64,000 nt of DNA from Flagellimonas aurea (lineage in GTDB: Bacteria; Bacteroidota; Bacteroidia; Flavobacteriales; Flavobacteriaceae). A model generated the notes under the pieces. The model did not search any database and had not been told where the DNA came from. It was given only the letters and a program-made list of their open reading frames with translations. Positions within the stretch are counted from its first letter, which is position 1; every line of letters starts with the position of its first letter. The stretch spans positions 292,649 through 356,648 of the forward strand of contig NZ_JAFLNL010000004.1 of the NCBI RefSeq assembly GCF_017313785.1. Reading direction: 5' to 3'. Below are positions 1 to 8,468 of this stretch, one piece after another. The translations under genes and the position numbers were made by a program.

Positions 1-834
1 CAGCCCAAGTGAGTAGATGGCAATAAGTACCGAAATCAGCAAAGCTATCACGGGATTACCTATAAAGGTGAGTATATTTCTGAGTACGCCTTCTTCCAAA
101 AATTGCTCGGCGGCAATACCGACCCCGATAAAGATGATTGGGGACAGGGCGGTTAAAATACTTGTTGCGGTCGATGGCAACTGTTCCTGGGGTATGGGCT
201 CGGCATTGTAAAACTCTTTTAATGGTTTTGCCTCAATTTTTTTTATGGTACGGGCAAACAAGGGTCCCGCTACTATTATTGCTGGTACGGCAACGATAAG
301 GCCGTACATCAATGTTTTGCCAATATCCGCATTGAACATGGCGGCAATGGCCGTTGGAGCGGGGTGGGGAGGAAGGTAGCCATGCGTTACAGATAAAGAG
401 GTAAGCATGGGCAATCCCACATAAAGCAAGGGCAATCCCGTTGAAAAAGCTACGGTAAAGACCAGAGGTATCAAAATAACGAAGCCTACCGAATAGAACA
501 TCGGGATACCTACAATAAAACCAGTGACCACCATGGCCCATTGCACGTGTTTCACGCCAAATTTGTTGACCAATTGCGTGGTAATCTGTTGAGCGGCGCC
601 GCTATCAGCCACCAATTTTCCCAACATGGCCCCGAGCCCTAGAATAAGTACCAGAAAGCCCAATGTGTTTCCTATTCCCCGTTGAATGGATTGCACCAAA
701 TTTGCCAGTTCCATCCCTTGGAAAATACCAACGAACAGGCAAACGATGATAAAGGACAGAAATGCATTGAGTTTAAATTTTGCGATAAGCAAGAAGAGCA
801 GTAAAATACCTAGGACGGCAATGATCAGTGGCAT
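1..834 (-). CDS. GntP-family gluconate/organic acid:H+ symporter (3' part missing at window edge)
   Basis: Inner-membrane permease of the GntP family, which takes up gluconate or related sugar acids with protons. Reading leftwards from ATG at 834 the frame is open to base 1 (278 codons, about 60% of a typical 440-residue GntP), so the C-terminus lies outside the window. The protein starts MPLIIAVLGILLLFLLIAKF and is made of hydrophobic helices. Family-like stretches are GFLVLILGLGAMLGKLVADSG (start of helix 3 region) and LSVTHGYLPPHPAPTA, the latter resembling the conserved HxxxPPHPGP substrate loop of GntP. It follows clpB in the same direction but behind a strong terminator, so it probably has its own promoter. 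The substrate cannot be told from the sequence. Confidence 0.85.
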   Translation of the reverse strand, partial: MPLIIAVLGILLLFLLIAKFKLNAFLSFIIVCLFVGIFQGMELANLVQSIQRGIGNTLGFLVLILGLGAMLGKLVADSGAAQQITTQLVNKFGVKHVQWAMVVTGFIVGIPMFYSVGFVILIPLVFTVAFSTGLPLLYVGLPMLTSLSVTHGYLPPHPAPTAIAAMFNADIGKTLMYGLIVAVPAIIVAGPLFARTIKKIEAKPLKEFYNAEPIPQEQLPSTATSILTALSPIIFIGVGIAAEQFLEEGVLRNILTFIGNPVIALLISVLIAIYSLGL

Positions 835-934
835 ATTTAGGATATGGTTTTGAGCTAAAATAAGGATTTAAATGTAATGGCATTCAAAAGTTGTAGATTT
901 CTAAAATTTTGACAATAAAATATGATATAAATAA

Positions 935-968
935 AAATCCCCTCCCGAGAAGTTAGGGGAGGGGATTT
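935..968 (-). terminator. clpB terminator
   Basis: Perfect 12-bp inverted repeat (AAATCCCCTCCC, 935-946, pairing with 957-968) around a 10-nt loop, followed on the minus strand by a U-rich tract. It lies 25 bp past the clpB stop and separates clpB from the downstream permease gene. Confidence 0.85.
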
Positions 969-992
969 CATGACTGAAATTTATTTGGAGAA

Positions 993-3593
993 TTATTCTA
1001 CCAATTCATCTTGATTTCTGAACACCAATTGATCGTCAAAGGAATCCAAGAGCACTATGCTATCGGAGGTTATTTTTCCTGACAACAACTCTTTGGAAAG
1101 GTTGTTCAAGACCTCTTTCTGAATCAATCGTTTAACAGGTCGAGCACCATATTGAGGGTCGAAACCTTTTGCGGCCAAGTAGGCAATGGCTTCTTCGGTC
1201 GCATCGAGGGTAATGTTTTGCTTGCCCAACATTTTCTTCAAGTTTTCCAATTGCAATCCCACAATATCCTTGATGTCCGATTTGCTCAATGGTGCAAACA
1301 TGATGATGTCATCAATACGGTTGAGGAACTCGGGCCTGATGGTTTTGCGAAGCAATCCCAGCACTTCTACCCTTGCTGCCTCGGAAGCACTTTCCACATC
1401 TACGGCATCTTCAAACTTCTCCTGAATGATGTGGCTTCCCATATTACTCGTCATAATAATGATGGAGTTCTTGAAATCCGCTACGCGACCTTTGTTATCG
1501 GTCAACCTACCTTCGTCCAACACCTGTAACAGTATGTTGAAGGTATCAGGATGTGCTTTTTCAATCTCATCCAACAAGATGACGGAATAGGGTTTCCTTC
1601 TCACGGCTTCGGTCAACTGACCTCCCTCATCATAACCCACATATCCTGGAGGCGCACCTACCAATCGGCTTACGGAGTGGCGCTCTTGGTATTCGCTCAT
1701 ATCTATCCGTGTGATGGCATTTTCATCATCGAACAGATAGGCGGCCAAGGTTTTGGCCAGCTCGGTCTTACCTACACCAGTTGTACCCAAGAATAGGAAC
1801 GAACCGATGGGCTTTTTGGCGTCCTGCAATCCCGCCCTGCTTCTTCGGATGGCATCGGATACCGCGATAATCGCCTCATCTTGACCTACTACGCGTTTGT
1901 GCAGTACATCTTCCAGTTTCAGGAGTTTTTCCCGTTCGCTCTGCATCATCTTGTTCACGGGAATGCCTGTCCACTTGGCAACCACTTCGGCAATGTCCTC
2001 ATAAGTGACTTCCTCTTTGATCAAAGTGCCCGCAGTTTGCTGCTCTGCCAACTCATCTTGAAGTTTTTCCAATCGTTCTTGGGCCTCTTTTATTTTGCCG
2101 TAGCGCAATTCGGCCACTTTTCCGTAATCGCCGTTTCGCTCGGCACGTTCTGCTTCAAGCTTATAGTTTTCAATGTCCTCTTTTGTTTTTTGGATGTTGT
2201 CCACCACGGTTTTTTCACTTTCCCATTTGGCAAATATCTCGTTACGTTCTTCTTTAAGATTGGCGAGATCCAAATTCAACGTTTTCAATTTGGAAGTGTC
2301 GTTTTCCCTTTTGATGGCCTCCAACTCAATCTCCAACTGCATTATCCTACGGTCGAGCACATCCAATTCCTCGGGTTTGGAGTTGATTTCCATGCGAAGT
2401 TTGGAAGCGGCCTCATCCATAAGGTCAATGGCCTTGTCTGGCAAGAATCTATTGGTAATATAGCGTTGTGATAACTCCACGGCACCAATTACAGCTTCGT
2501 CCTTGATGCGGACCTTATGGTGTGCCTCATATTTTTCCTTGATTCCCCTAAGGATGGAAATGGCACTCTCGGTATCGGGCTCGTCCACCATCACTTTTTG
2601 GAATCGACGCTCCAAGGCTTTATCCTTTTCAAAATATTTTTGGTACTCGTCCAATGTAGTGGCACCAATGGCCCTCAATTCGCCACGGGCCAAAGCAGGC
2701 TTCAGGATGTTTGCGGCATCCATCGCCCCTTGTCCGCCACCTGCACCCACCAAGGTGTGGATCTCATCAATAAAGAGCACAATGTTTCCATCCGATGAGG
2801 TTACCTCTTTGATTACGGCTTTCAAGCGTTCCTCGAACTCACCTTTGTATTTTGCCCCTGCGATAAGCGCACCCATATCCAAAGAATAAATGACTTTATC
2901 CTTCAGGTTTTCGGGTACATCCCCTTGAATGATTCGATGTGCCAAGCCTTCGGCAATAGCGGTTTTACCCACACCAGGTTCACCCACCAACATGGGGTTG
3001 TTCTTGGTGCGTCTGGACAAAATCTGCAAAACCCTACGGATTTCCTCGTCCCGACCAATCACGGGGTCCAATTTGCCGCTATCGGCCATTTGGTTGAGGT
3101 TGTTTGCATATTTATCCAATGAGTTATAGGTTTCTTCGGCACTTTGCGAGGTTACCTTACCGCCTTTGCGTAGTTCTTCAATGGCTGCTTTCAAATCTTT
3201 TTCGGTCACTCCCTGATCCTTTAGGATTTGGGCGATTTTGCTTTTGGATTTGAAAATGGCCAATAATAGGTGTTCAACGGAAACGTATTCATCGCCCATG
3301 TTTTTGGCCACGATGCTCGCTTCGTTGACGGTTTTTCCAGCTTCTCTGGAAAGCATGATTTCCCCTCCCGATACTTTTGAAAAGCTCTGCAGTTCCTTGT
3401 CCAATATTTGGTTGATGAGATTGGTATTGACGTTCAATTTTTTCAAAATGAAAGGCAGCACGTTTTCATCGACCTCGGCGATGGCCTTGAACAAGTGTTC
3501 GTTTTCTATTTGTTGATGCCCAAATTCTTGGGCCAATTGCTGGGCCCTTTGAATGGCTTCCTGTGATTTTATGGTAAAATTATTAAAGTTCAT
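993..3593 (-). CDS. clpB: ATP-dependent disaggregase chaperone ClpB
   Basis: Cytosolic hexameric Hsp100 that pulls polypeptides out of aggregates together with DnaK. 866 residues, the usual full length. The N-terminal double Clp repeat covers about residues 1-145. The first AAA+ domain has Walker A GEPGVGKT at 204-211 and Walker B LFIDEIHTLVGAG. The coiled-coil middle domain follows at about 400-520, and the second AAA+ domain has GTTGVGKT at 603-610 and ILLDEIEKAH. The start MNFNNFTIKSQEAI fits the family. It is divergent from ytxJ, and the shared 143-bp gap carries an inverted-repeat motif 83 bp upstream of the clpB start that also occurs upstream of dnaK (see 3677 and 31625), suggesting stress control. 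Several long open frames lie antisense to it but are shadows. Confidence 0.98.
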   Translation of the reverse strand: MNFNNFTIKSQEAIQRAQQLAQEFGHQQIENEHLFKAIAEVDENVLPFILKKLNVNTNLINQILDKELQSFSKVSGGEIMLSREAGKTVNEASIVAKNMGDEYVSVEHLLLAIFKSKSKIAQILKDQGVTEKDLKAAIEELRKGGKVTSQSAEETYNSLDKYANNLNQMADSGKLDPVIGRDEEIRRVLQILSRRTKNNPMLVGEPGVGKTAIAEGLAHRIIQGDVPENLKDKVIYSLDMGALIAGAKYKGEFEERLKAVIKEVTSSDGNIVLFIDEIHTLVGAGGGQGAMDAANILKPALARGELRAIGATTLDEYQKYFEKDKALERRFQKVMVDEPDTESAISILRGIKEKYEAHHKVRIKDEAVIGAVELSQRYITNRFLPDKAIDLMDEAASKLRMEINSKPEELDVLDRRIMQLEIELEAIKRENDTSKLKTLNLDLANLKEERNEIFAKWESEKTVVDNIQKTKEDIENYKLEAERAERNGDYGKVAELRYGKIKEAQERLEKLQDELAEQQTAGTLIKEEVTYEDIAEVVAKWTGIPVNKMMQSEREKLLKLEDVLHKRVVGQDEAIIAVSDAIRRSRAGLQDAKKPIGSFLFLGTTGVGKTELAKTLAAYLFDDENAITRIDMSEYQERHSVSRLVGAPPGYVGYDEGGQLTEAVRRKPYSVILLDEIEKAHPDTFNILLQVLDEGRLTDNKGRVADFKNSIIIMTSNMGSHIIQEKFEDAVDVESASEAARVEVLGLLRKTIRPEFLNRIDDIIMFAPLSKSDIKDIVGLQLENLKKMLGKQNITLDATEEAIAYLAAKGFDPQYGARPVKRLIQKEVLNNLSKELLSGKITSDSIVLLDSFDDQLVFRNQDELVE

Positions 3594-3676
3594 TGCTGTT
3601 GTTTTTCTAAAGGAATGTCAACAATCCTACCAATACAGGTTTACGGTCAAAATGTCTTGAAAAACCAACAATAGCA

Positions 3677-3689
3677 AGACATTTCGTCA
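3677..3689 (-). promoter_or_regulatory. candidate chaperone operator upstream of clpB
   Basis: On the minus strand this reads TGACGAAATGTCT, an imperfect TGACA-N3-TGTCA inverted repeat. It ends 83 nt before the clpB ATG. The perfect form TGACACCTTGTCA stands 80 nt before dnaK. No regulator is known to me for this site, so its function is inferred only from recurrence and spacing. Confidence 0.4.
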
Positions 3690-3700
3690 GTTGTAAGCTT

Positions 3701-3732
3701 TTTGGTCGCTCCCGACTTATCCTGTAAATTTG
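3701..3732 (+). promoter_or_regulatory. ytxJ promoter (TTTG-N20-TAAATTTG)
   Basis: TTTG at 3701-3704, a 20-nt spacer and TAAATTTG at 3725-3732 match the Bacteroidota vegetative promoter (TTTG/TTG, 19-20 nt, TAnnTTTG) completely. The -7 box ends only 4 nt before the ytxJ ATG at 3737, so the mRNA would begin at or next to the start codon. Confidence 0.7.
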
Positions 3733-3736
3733 TATT

Positions 3737-4120
3737 ATGGGAATATTTGACAGCGTCTTCGGAAAGAAAGAGAAAAAGGAAAAGAAAGCATTGCCTTGGA
3801 TTACATTGGAATCCGTTGCCCAATTGGAGGAAATCGTGAAAAAATCAAAAAACAAATCCCAAGTCATCTACAAGCATTCCAGTACTTGTGGAATCAGTAG
3901 GATGGTTTTGGGTATGTTCACCGATTCTTTTGATATGGAAACGGATGTTGACCTATATTTTTTAACGATACAGAACCACAGGGATGTGTCCAACACCATA
4001 GCGGATAAATTTGAGGTTAGGCACGAGTCACCCCAATTATTGGTAATCAAAAACGGGGAGGTGGTTTTTCACACTTCGCACGGGGCCATTTCGGAAATGG
4101 ACTTTACAAAGTATTTATAA
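3737..4120 (+). CDS. ytxJ: bacillithiol-system redox protein YtxJ (monothiol bacilliredoxin-like)
   Basis: Small cytosolic thioredoxin-fold protein of the YtxJ/DUF2847 family, thought to remove bacillithiol from S-bacillithiolated proteins or otherwise act in bacillithiol redox balance. 127 residues. A lysine-rich start is followed by the active-site stretch HSSTCGIS with a single Cys at position 51 (no resolving Cys two residues later, so monothiol) and the cis-proline loop SPQ around P99. It implies that the organism makes bacillithiol, as many Bacteroidota do. It is divergent from clpB and convergent with the lipoprotein gene at 4198, with an inverted repeat between the two stops. Confidence 0.88.
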   Translation: MGIFDSVFGKKEKKEKKALPWITLESVAQLEEIVKKSKNKSQVIYKHSSTCGISRMVLGMFTDSFDMETDVDLYFLTIQNHRDVSNTIADKFEVRHESPQLLVIKNGEVVFHTSHGAISEMDFTKYL

Positions 4121-4134
4121 AAAAAAGAAGTTCA

Positions 4135-4190
4135 TGTCAGTTCGAGCGCAGTCGAGATGTTTTAAGTTCTCGACTAAGCTCGATGTGACA
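4135..4190. repeat. intergenic inverted repeat (23-bp arms)
   Basis: Arms 4135-4157 and 4168-4190 pair at 19 of 23 positions around a 10-nt loop. The core is TTCGAGCGCAGTCGAGA, pairing with TCTCGACTAAGCTCGA. It sits between two convergent stops (ytxJ and the 4198 lipoprotein), where it can serve as a bidirectional terminator. Palindromes of this TCGAG...CTCGA type recur in intergenic regions of many Flavobacteriaceae (recollection, not checked). Confidence 0.7.
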
Positions 4191-4197
4191 CAATCTT

Positions 4198-5382
4198 TTA
4201 GTTAAATTGATATTTTGAGACGATGCTCTTCAGCCGAAGTTTAAGGTCCTCACCTGCATCGTAGACCATTTGTTCGTTGGAAGGGAAAGGTACTTCCCTT
4301 GCGTTCAGGTACAACATTAAATCGTCTTCCAAAGCTCTTTTATCACCTTGATAATTGGCGAAAACATGTTCGAACAAGAACTCACTGGATAAAGGGTAGG
4401 AGTTGATTACCTGCCCGTTCCGTAAATCCGTGAAACTAACCTTAGCGCCGATTTGTGCGGTTTTGGTCTGTGTAAACTGAAACAATTTACAGGTTACCGT
4501 GCGCATTTTGTCAATTTTTATCTTATTGCCTAAACTGTCCTTTACCACATTGCCTTCTTGGTCCAAAAGATATTCCCAGCCATCTTTGATCTGTCTTTCT
4601 TTGATCACTTGGGTTTCGTTGATCCTTTCCGGCGACACGTTGATTTCCATAAAATCAAGGTTCATCGCGTAATCATACTTTACATTGGCCAATGGACTGG
4701 TATGGTATTGCAACCAAAAATTATCGATGCCAAAGGCATTAAAATCCAAAAGTTCAGACTCCAAACGTTCTGGAATTATCTGTTGTGTTTGGTTGGAGAT
4801 ATCCACCCTTACGAATTCCAGTCCTTTATTATAGGCTTCATCCATTTTGGACACTGTTTCCCTATACCCCGGATTTATTTCCTGTAAATATTTCAGATCA
4901 TCGTAGGCAGCTCTGTAATCCGCTTTGTATTTGGCCGATGCCAACAGATTGGAAGCGTTTTGGTACAGATGTTCGGAAAGATCGTCCTTGGTGTTCAAAA
5001 TGCTATTGTCGTAGTCCACAAAATTGAATTCGGCCGTTCTGCCTTCATCTTCAATATACAACGGCAATAGTGGCCTGATGCGCTGTTGAATCTGTTTTAA
5101 TTGTAAATATTTGTTATAGATGGTCTCCAAATTGGCCGGGTTCCCATCATTTTGAAGAAAAGCAATTTCCTGCTGTTCCCTAGCGGCATTTTTGGCAAAT
5201 GCTTCTTCCAAAAGGATAATGTATTCCTGATGCCCTTTCTTGGTCTTGTTCTCGGCCAAATTCTTAATGGCTTTGTTCATGGCGGTGGAATAATTCCCCG
5301 TATTCAAGGCCTCTTGTGTTTTCTTTACGCCACTGCAAGCGCTTAAAACAATGATAGTGGTTAAGAGTAAAAGTTTTTTCAT
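4198..5382 (-). CDS. lipoprotein of unknown function
   Basis: Predicted outer-envelope lipoprotein. Starting at the second Met (MKKLLLLTTII) gives a short signal peptide ending in LSAC, a good lipobox; an ATG three codons upstream (5391) is also possible. The first 180 residues are rich in helix (EALNTGNYSTAMNKAIKNL), like TPR or other alpha-solenoid repeats. The C-terminal half looks mixed beta, and I recognise no domain. 394 residues from this start. It ends in the convergent repeat shared with ytxJ. Unknown function; the family appears widespread in Flavobacteriia as a hypothetical protein. Confidence 0.75.
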   Translation of the reverse strand: MKKLLLLTTIIVLSACSGVKKTQEALNTGNYSTAMNKAIKNLAENKTKKGHQEYIILLEEAFAKNAAREQQEIAFLQNDGNPANLETIYNKYLQLKQIQQRIRPLLPLYIEDEGRTAEFNFVDYDNSILNTKDDLSEHLYQNASNLLASAKYKADYRAAYDDLKYLQEINPGYRETVSKMDEAYNKGLEFVRVDISNQTQQIIPERLESELLDFNAFGIDNFWLQYHTSPLANVKYDYAMNLDFMEINVSPERINETQVIKERQIKDGWEYLLDQEGNVVKDSLGNKIKIDKMRTVTCKLFQFTQTKTAQIGAKVSFTDLRNGQVINSYPLSSEFLFEHVFANYQGDKRALEDDLMLYLNAREVPFPSNEQMVYDAGEDLKLRLKSIVSKYQFN

Positions 5383-5633
5383 ATTGGTCAACTTTATGGT
5401 TGTTTAGGGGGAATTCAATAGCTGTGCCAAAAATCCTCATCCTATTAACGAAAAAGGTGATATTGTAGTATATCTTCAACAAAAACCCTTTTAAATGGAG
5501 GGCTGTACAGGATTTGATTTTTTCACAGAATTGTTAATTGCCGTTTAATAAAATTACATCTCAACCTTATTTTTATAGATGGAAATCCCCTTTCAATTCG
5601 TAATTTTACGCCCTTAATTAAACAATGGGCAAC

Positions 5634-6908
5634 ATGCAACGAGACCAGAAGATTTTTGAACTTATAGCACAAGAAAAGGAAAGACAGTTGGAGGGTATTG
5701 AACTAATAGCTTCCGAAAACTTTGTAAGTCCGCAAGTAATGGAGGCCGCAGGCTCCGTGCTTACGAACAAATATGCCGAAGGATATCCTGGAAAGCGCTA
5801 TTATGGCGGTTGCGAAGTTGTTGACCAAGTCGAACAATTGGCCATTGATCGTGCCAAGGAGCTTTTTGGAGCTGAATATGCTAACGTGCAACCACATTCG
5901 GGTTCTCAGGCCAATGCTTCGGTGTACCATGCTTGCCTTAACGCAGGGGATAAAATTTTAGGTTTTGATTTGTCCCATGGAGGGCATTTAACCCACGGTT
6001 CACCCGTAAATTTCTCCGGAAAATTGTACAATCCTGTTTTTTATGGGGTTGATGAGGAGACCGGCATGTTGAACTACGATAAAATCCAAGAGATTGCGGA
6101 CAAGGAAAAGCCCAAATTGATTATTGCCGGTGCTTCGGCCTATTCAAGGGATATGGACTTTAAACGATTCCGTGAGATTGCAGATAGTGTTGGTGCTATT
6201 TTGTTGGCCGATATTTCGCATCCGGCTGGTTTGATAGCCAAAGGTATTTTGAACGATCCCATTCCACATTGCCATATTGTTACCACAACTACCCATAAAA
6301 CCCTACGTGGTCCACGTGGCGGTCTTATTTTGATGGGAGAGAATTTTGATAATCCATTCGGTATCAAACTGAAGAATGGAAACTTGAGAAAAATGTCAGC
6401 TTTGTTGGATTTGGCGGTGTTCCCAGGGAACCAAGGAGGACCTTTGGAGCACATCATCGCTGCCAAGGCCATTGCATTTGGAGAAGCGCTTACCGATGAC
6501 TATTTGCACTACATGGTTCAAGTGAAAAAGAACGCTGCTGCCATGGCCAAGGCTTTTATGGACAGGGATTACAAAGTAATTTCCGGAGGTACGGACAATC
6601 ATATGATGCTGATAGACCTACGGAACAAAGATATTTCTGGTAAAGAAGCAGAAGAGGTATTGGTAAAAGCCGACATTACTGCGAACAAGAATATGGTGCC
6701 TTTTGATGATAAATCACCGTTCATCACCTCTGGAATCCGTTTTGGTACTTCAGCCATTACCACTAGAGGTCTTAAGGAAGCGGATATGGAGACCGTTGTG
6801 GGCTTTATTGATGAGATCATCACTGATGCCGAGAATGATAAAAAAGTAGCCGAGATAAAACAAAAGGTCAACGACTTGATGAAATCGCGACCTTTGTTCA
6901 GTGCTTAG
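5634..6908 (+). CDS. glyA: serine hydroxymethyltransferase
   Basis: PLP enzyme interconverting serine plus tetrahydrofolate with glycine plus methylene-tetrahydrofolate; the main one-carbon source, cytosolic. About 424 residues, the normal length. Diagnostic stretches are [37 protein letters not shown] and the PLP-lysine motif [14 protein letters not shown] (Lys at residue 222 from this start). The family usually begins MQRD, so I use the ATG at 5634; an in-frame ATG at 5625 (MGNMQRD) is the alternative. Single gene, convergent with the hypothetical at 6926. Confidence 0.98.
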   Translation: MQRDQKIFELIAQEKERQLEGIELIASENFVSPQVMEAAGSVLTNKYAEGYPGKRYYGGCEVVDQVEQLAIDRAKELFGAEYANVQPHSGSQANASVYHACLNAGDKILGFDLSHGGHLTHGSPVNFSGKLYNPVFYGVDEETGMLNYDKIQEIADKEKPKLIIAGASAYSRDMDFKRFREIADSVGAILLADISHPAGLIAKGILNDPIPHCHIVTTTTHKTLRGPRGGLILMGENFDNPFGIKLKNGNLRKMSALLDLAVFPGNQGGPLEHIIAAKAIAFGEALTDDYLHYMVQVKKNAAAMAKAFMDRDYKVISGGTDNHMMLIDLRNKDISGKEAEEVLVKADITANKNMVPFDDKSPFITSGIRFGTSAITTRGLKEADMETVVGFIDEIITDAENDKKVAEIKQKVNDLMKSRPLFSA

Positions 6909-6925
6909 TATTTGCTAGTGGAATA

Positions 6926-7591
6926 TTATTCGAAGAGGAATATGCTTTCCTCGTAAAATCTCTTTTGTTGGAGGGAATAGATCAAGGCTTCGTGCTCTTG
7001 GTTCCCTTTATCAAAATATAGCCCCCAGTAATTATCATAGCTGGTCTCTATATTCACCTTGAAAGGGTCGTCTTCTATGGATGTGTCCTCAAAAACCGGA
7101 ACGAAAATTTCATAAGGCATTTCAGTCAATCCTTTGGTAAAATAGACAAAGTGTTTGCCAACTAATGTCAATATATTGCTTGCATGTTCGGGAATACTGT
7201 GTCTGTACAATCTCGAAATGATTATTGAAGTATCCTTAAAATGCATCGAAAGCTCCAAAATATCAGTTGGATAGGCACTCTTTTGGTTAAGCACTTGAAG
7301 TGCTTTGTTAATAGAGGAAAAAATGTTGGAACGGCTTTCCTCGGCAAAGTTATACCCGCCCCAATCGCCATTGTTGAAATGCCTTAAGCATTCGGCAATC
7401 CCAAAATTGTGAAACAAATCTATAATAAGGTCCGTTCTATTGTTTAGGGAATCGTGTTTGCACTTTACCTTTGCGGTCGCAAAAAAATACTTTTCTAGAA
7501 CTCTAAGAAAATCGTCCAGTCCATCTGTGGCCTCATAGGTTTTTGGACCAGCGTACTTATAATTTTTTTTTGATCTGTTTGAAGATGACAT
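6926..7591 (-). CDS. hypothetical protein, 221 aa
   Basis: I do not recognise this protein. It begins with a basic stretch (MSSSNRSKKNYKY), has no signal peptide or membrane helix, and appears to be a soluble mixed alpha/beta protein ending EESIFLFE. A Trp/Asn/Gly-rich motif (FNNGDWGGYNFAEESRSN) is the most distinctive part. It converges on glyA with 17 bp between stops. Base composition and codon use look like its neighbours, so a real gene is likely. Confidence 0.6.
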   Translation of the reverse strand: MSSSNRSKKNYKYAGPKTYEATDGLDDFLRVLEKYFFATAKVKCKHDSLNNRTDLIIDLFHNFGIAECLRHFNNGDWGGYNFAEESRSNIFSSINKALQVLNQKSAYPTDILELSMHFKDTSIIISRLYRHSIPEHASNILTLVGKHFVYFTKGLTEMPYEIFVPVFEDTSIEDDPFKVNIETSYDNYWGLYFDKGNQEHEALIYSLQQKRFYEESIFLFE

Positions 7592-7771
7592 GTGGTGTTG
7601 ATTGAATTCTTATATTCTTTCAACATAAAGTTAGGATGAATCTTTTGCATGGGATTACAGATTATCCTTAAAAATTCTGGGGTTTTTCCCTTGTTTGTAA
7701 GATTTTTTTGAAAAAAAGATTGAAAACGAACCACAGAATCGAGTTGAGGCCAATTTTATGGACAGTGATCA

Positions 7772-8440
7772 CTAAATAAAACCTCTGTTTTTTGCGGCCA
7801 ATATAAGGGCCAGATCATTTTCGTTCTCTGTTCCGAATAGGGTCTTTAAATGGCGTTTTCTGTTTTCAATGGAAGAGGGGGAAAGCCTGATAAACTTCTC
7901 AAGATCTTTGTTCTTGGTTCCTTTGGACAAATGATAAAGTATTTGTTTATCCTTCTCATCGATTTCTATATCATTGGCCATTTTCTTTCTAATGGCACCA
8001 AGAGCTTTTGAAGAATAATAAGGTGGGTCCAGCATTATGGTCTTGACCGCATCCTCAAGTGTTTTGGGGTCAATATCAGTCTTTACCAAATACCCGTCCG
8101 GGTCAACTGATTTTAAGATGCTATTGATTCTGAAATTGTCGCTAAAAGAAGACATGAAAACGATTTTGCTACTGGGCACGATCTTACGCGCCAAAATACC
8201 CAAATCTTCACCTGTGTAGGGTTGATCTTCGTTCGGGGCGAACAATTGTACATCCAAGAACAAAATATCATACTGAAAGGTACTCACTGAATCCTCTATG
8301 AGCTTTTTGCCCGCATGATAGGAAGTCGCCGTATCCACAATAATGTTATAGCCGTCAAAATTAATGCTCTCCAGTATAAATTTATACCCGAGCATAGTCA
8401 TTTCGTGGTCGTCTATGGCCAGTATTCTCAATGTTTTCAT
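7772..8440 (-). CDS. NarL/LuxR-type response regulator
   Basis: DNA-binding partner of the histidine kinase encoded just upstream. The start MKTLRILAIDDHE at 8440 places the receiver acidic pocket (DDH) at residues 10-12 and the phospho-acceptor Asp in DILFLDVQ at residue 63; Lys of the YLVKTD loop is present, so the receiver looks functional. A C-terminal helix-turn-helix resembles GerE/LuxR (KDKQILYHLSKGTKNKDLEKF, LSPSSIENRKRHLK). An upstream in-frame ATG at 8476 would overlap the kinase stop by 8 bp, but the family start is the downstream Met. Two-component operon with the 8469 gene. Confidence 0.85.
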   Translation of the reverse strand: MKTLRILAIDDHEMTMLGYKFILESINFDGYNIIVDTATSYHAGKKLIEDSVSTFQYDILFLDVQLFAPNEDQPYTGEDLGILARKIVPSSKIVFMSSFSDNFRINSILKSVDPDGYLVKTDIDPKTLEDAVKTIMLDPPYYSSKALGAIRKKMANDIEIDEKDKQILYHLSKGTKNKDLEKFIRLSPSSIENRKRHLKTLFGTENENDLALILAAKNRGFI

Positions 8441-8468
8441 GGTAGGTTCTATTATTGTATCTGGGGAA

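Noticed and set aside
233..541. Minus-strand open frame of 102 codons
   Set aside because: It is a different phase of the GntP-type permease, whose own frame is open from 834 to base 1 and encodes clear membrane helices.
1881..2471. 196-codon plus-strand frame inside clpB
   Set aside because: Antisense to the middle domain of clpB; Phe-rich composition typical of a reverse-strand shadow, no family features.
5600..5608. TAATTTTAC as a promoter box for glyA, and the same sequence before 38731
   Set aside because: One mismatch to TAnnTTTG but no TTG at the right distance in either case, and at 38731 it would leave no leader.
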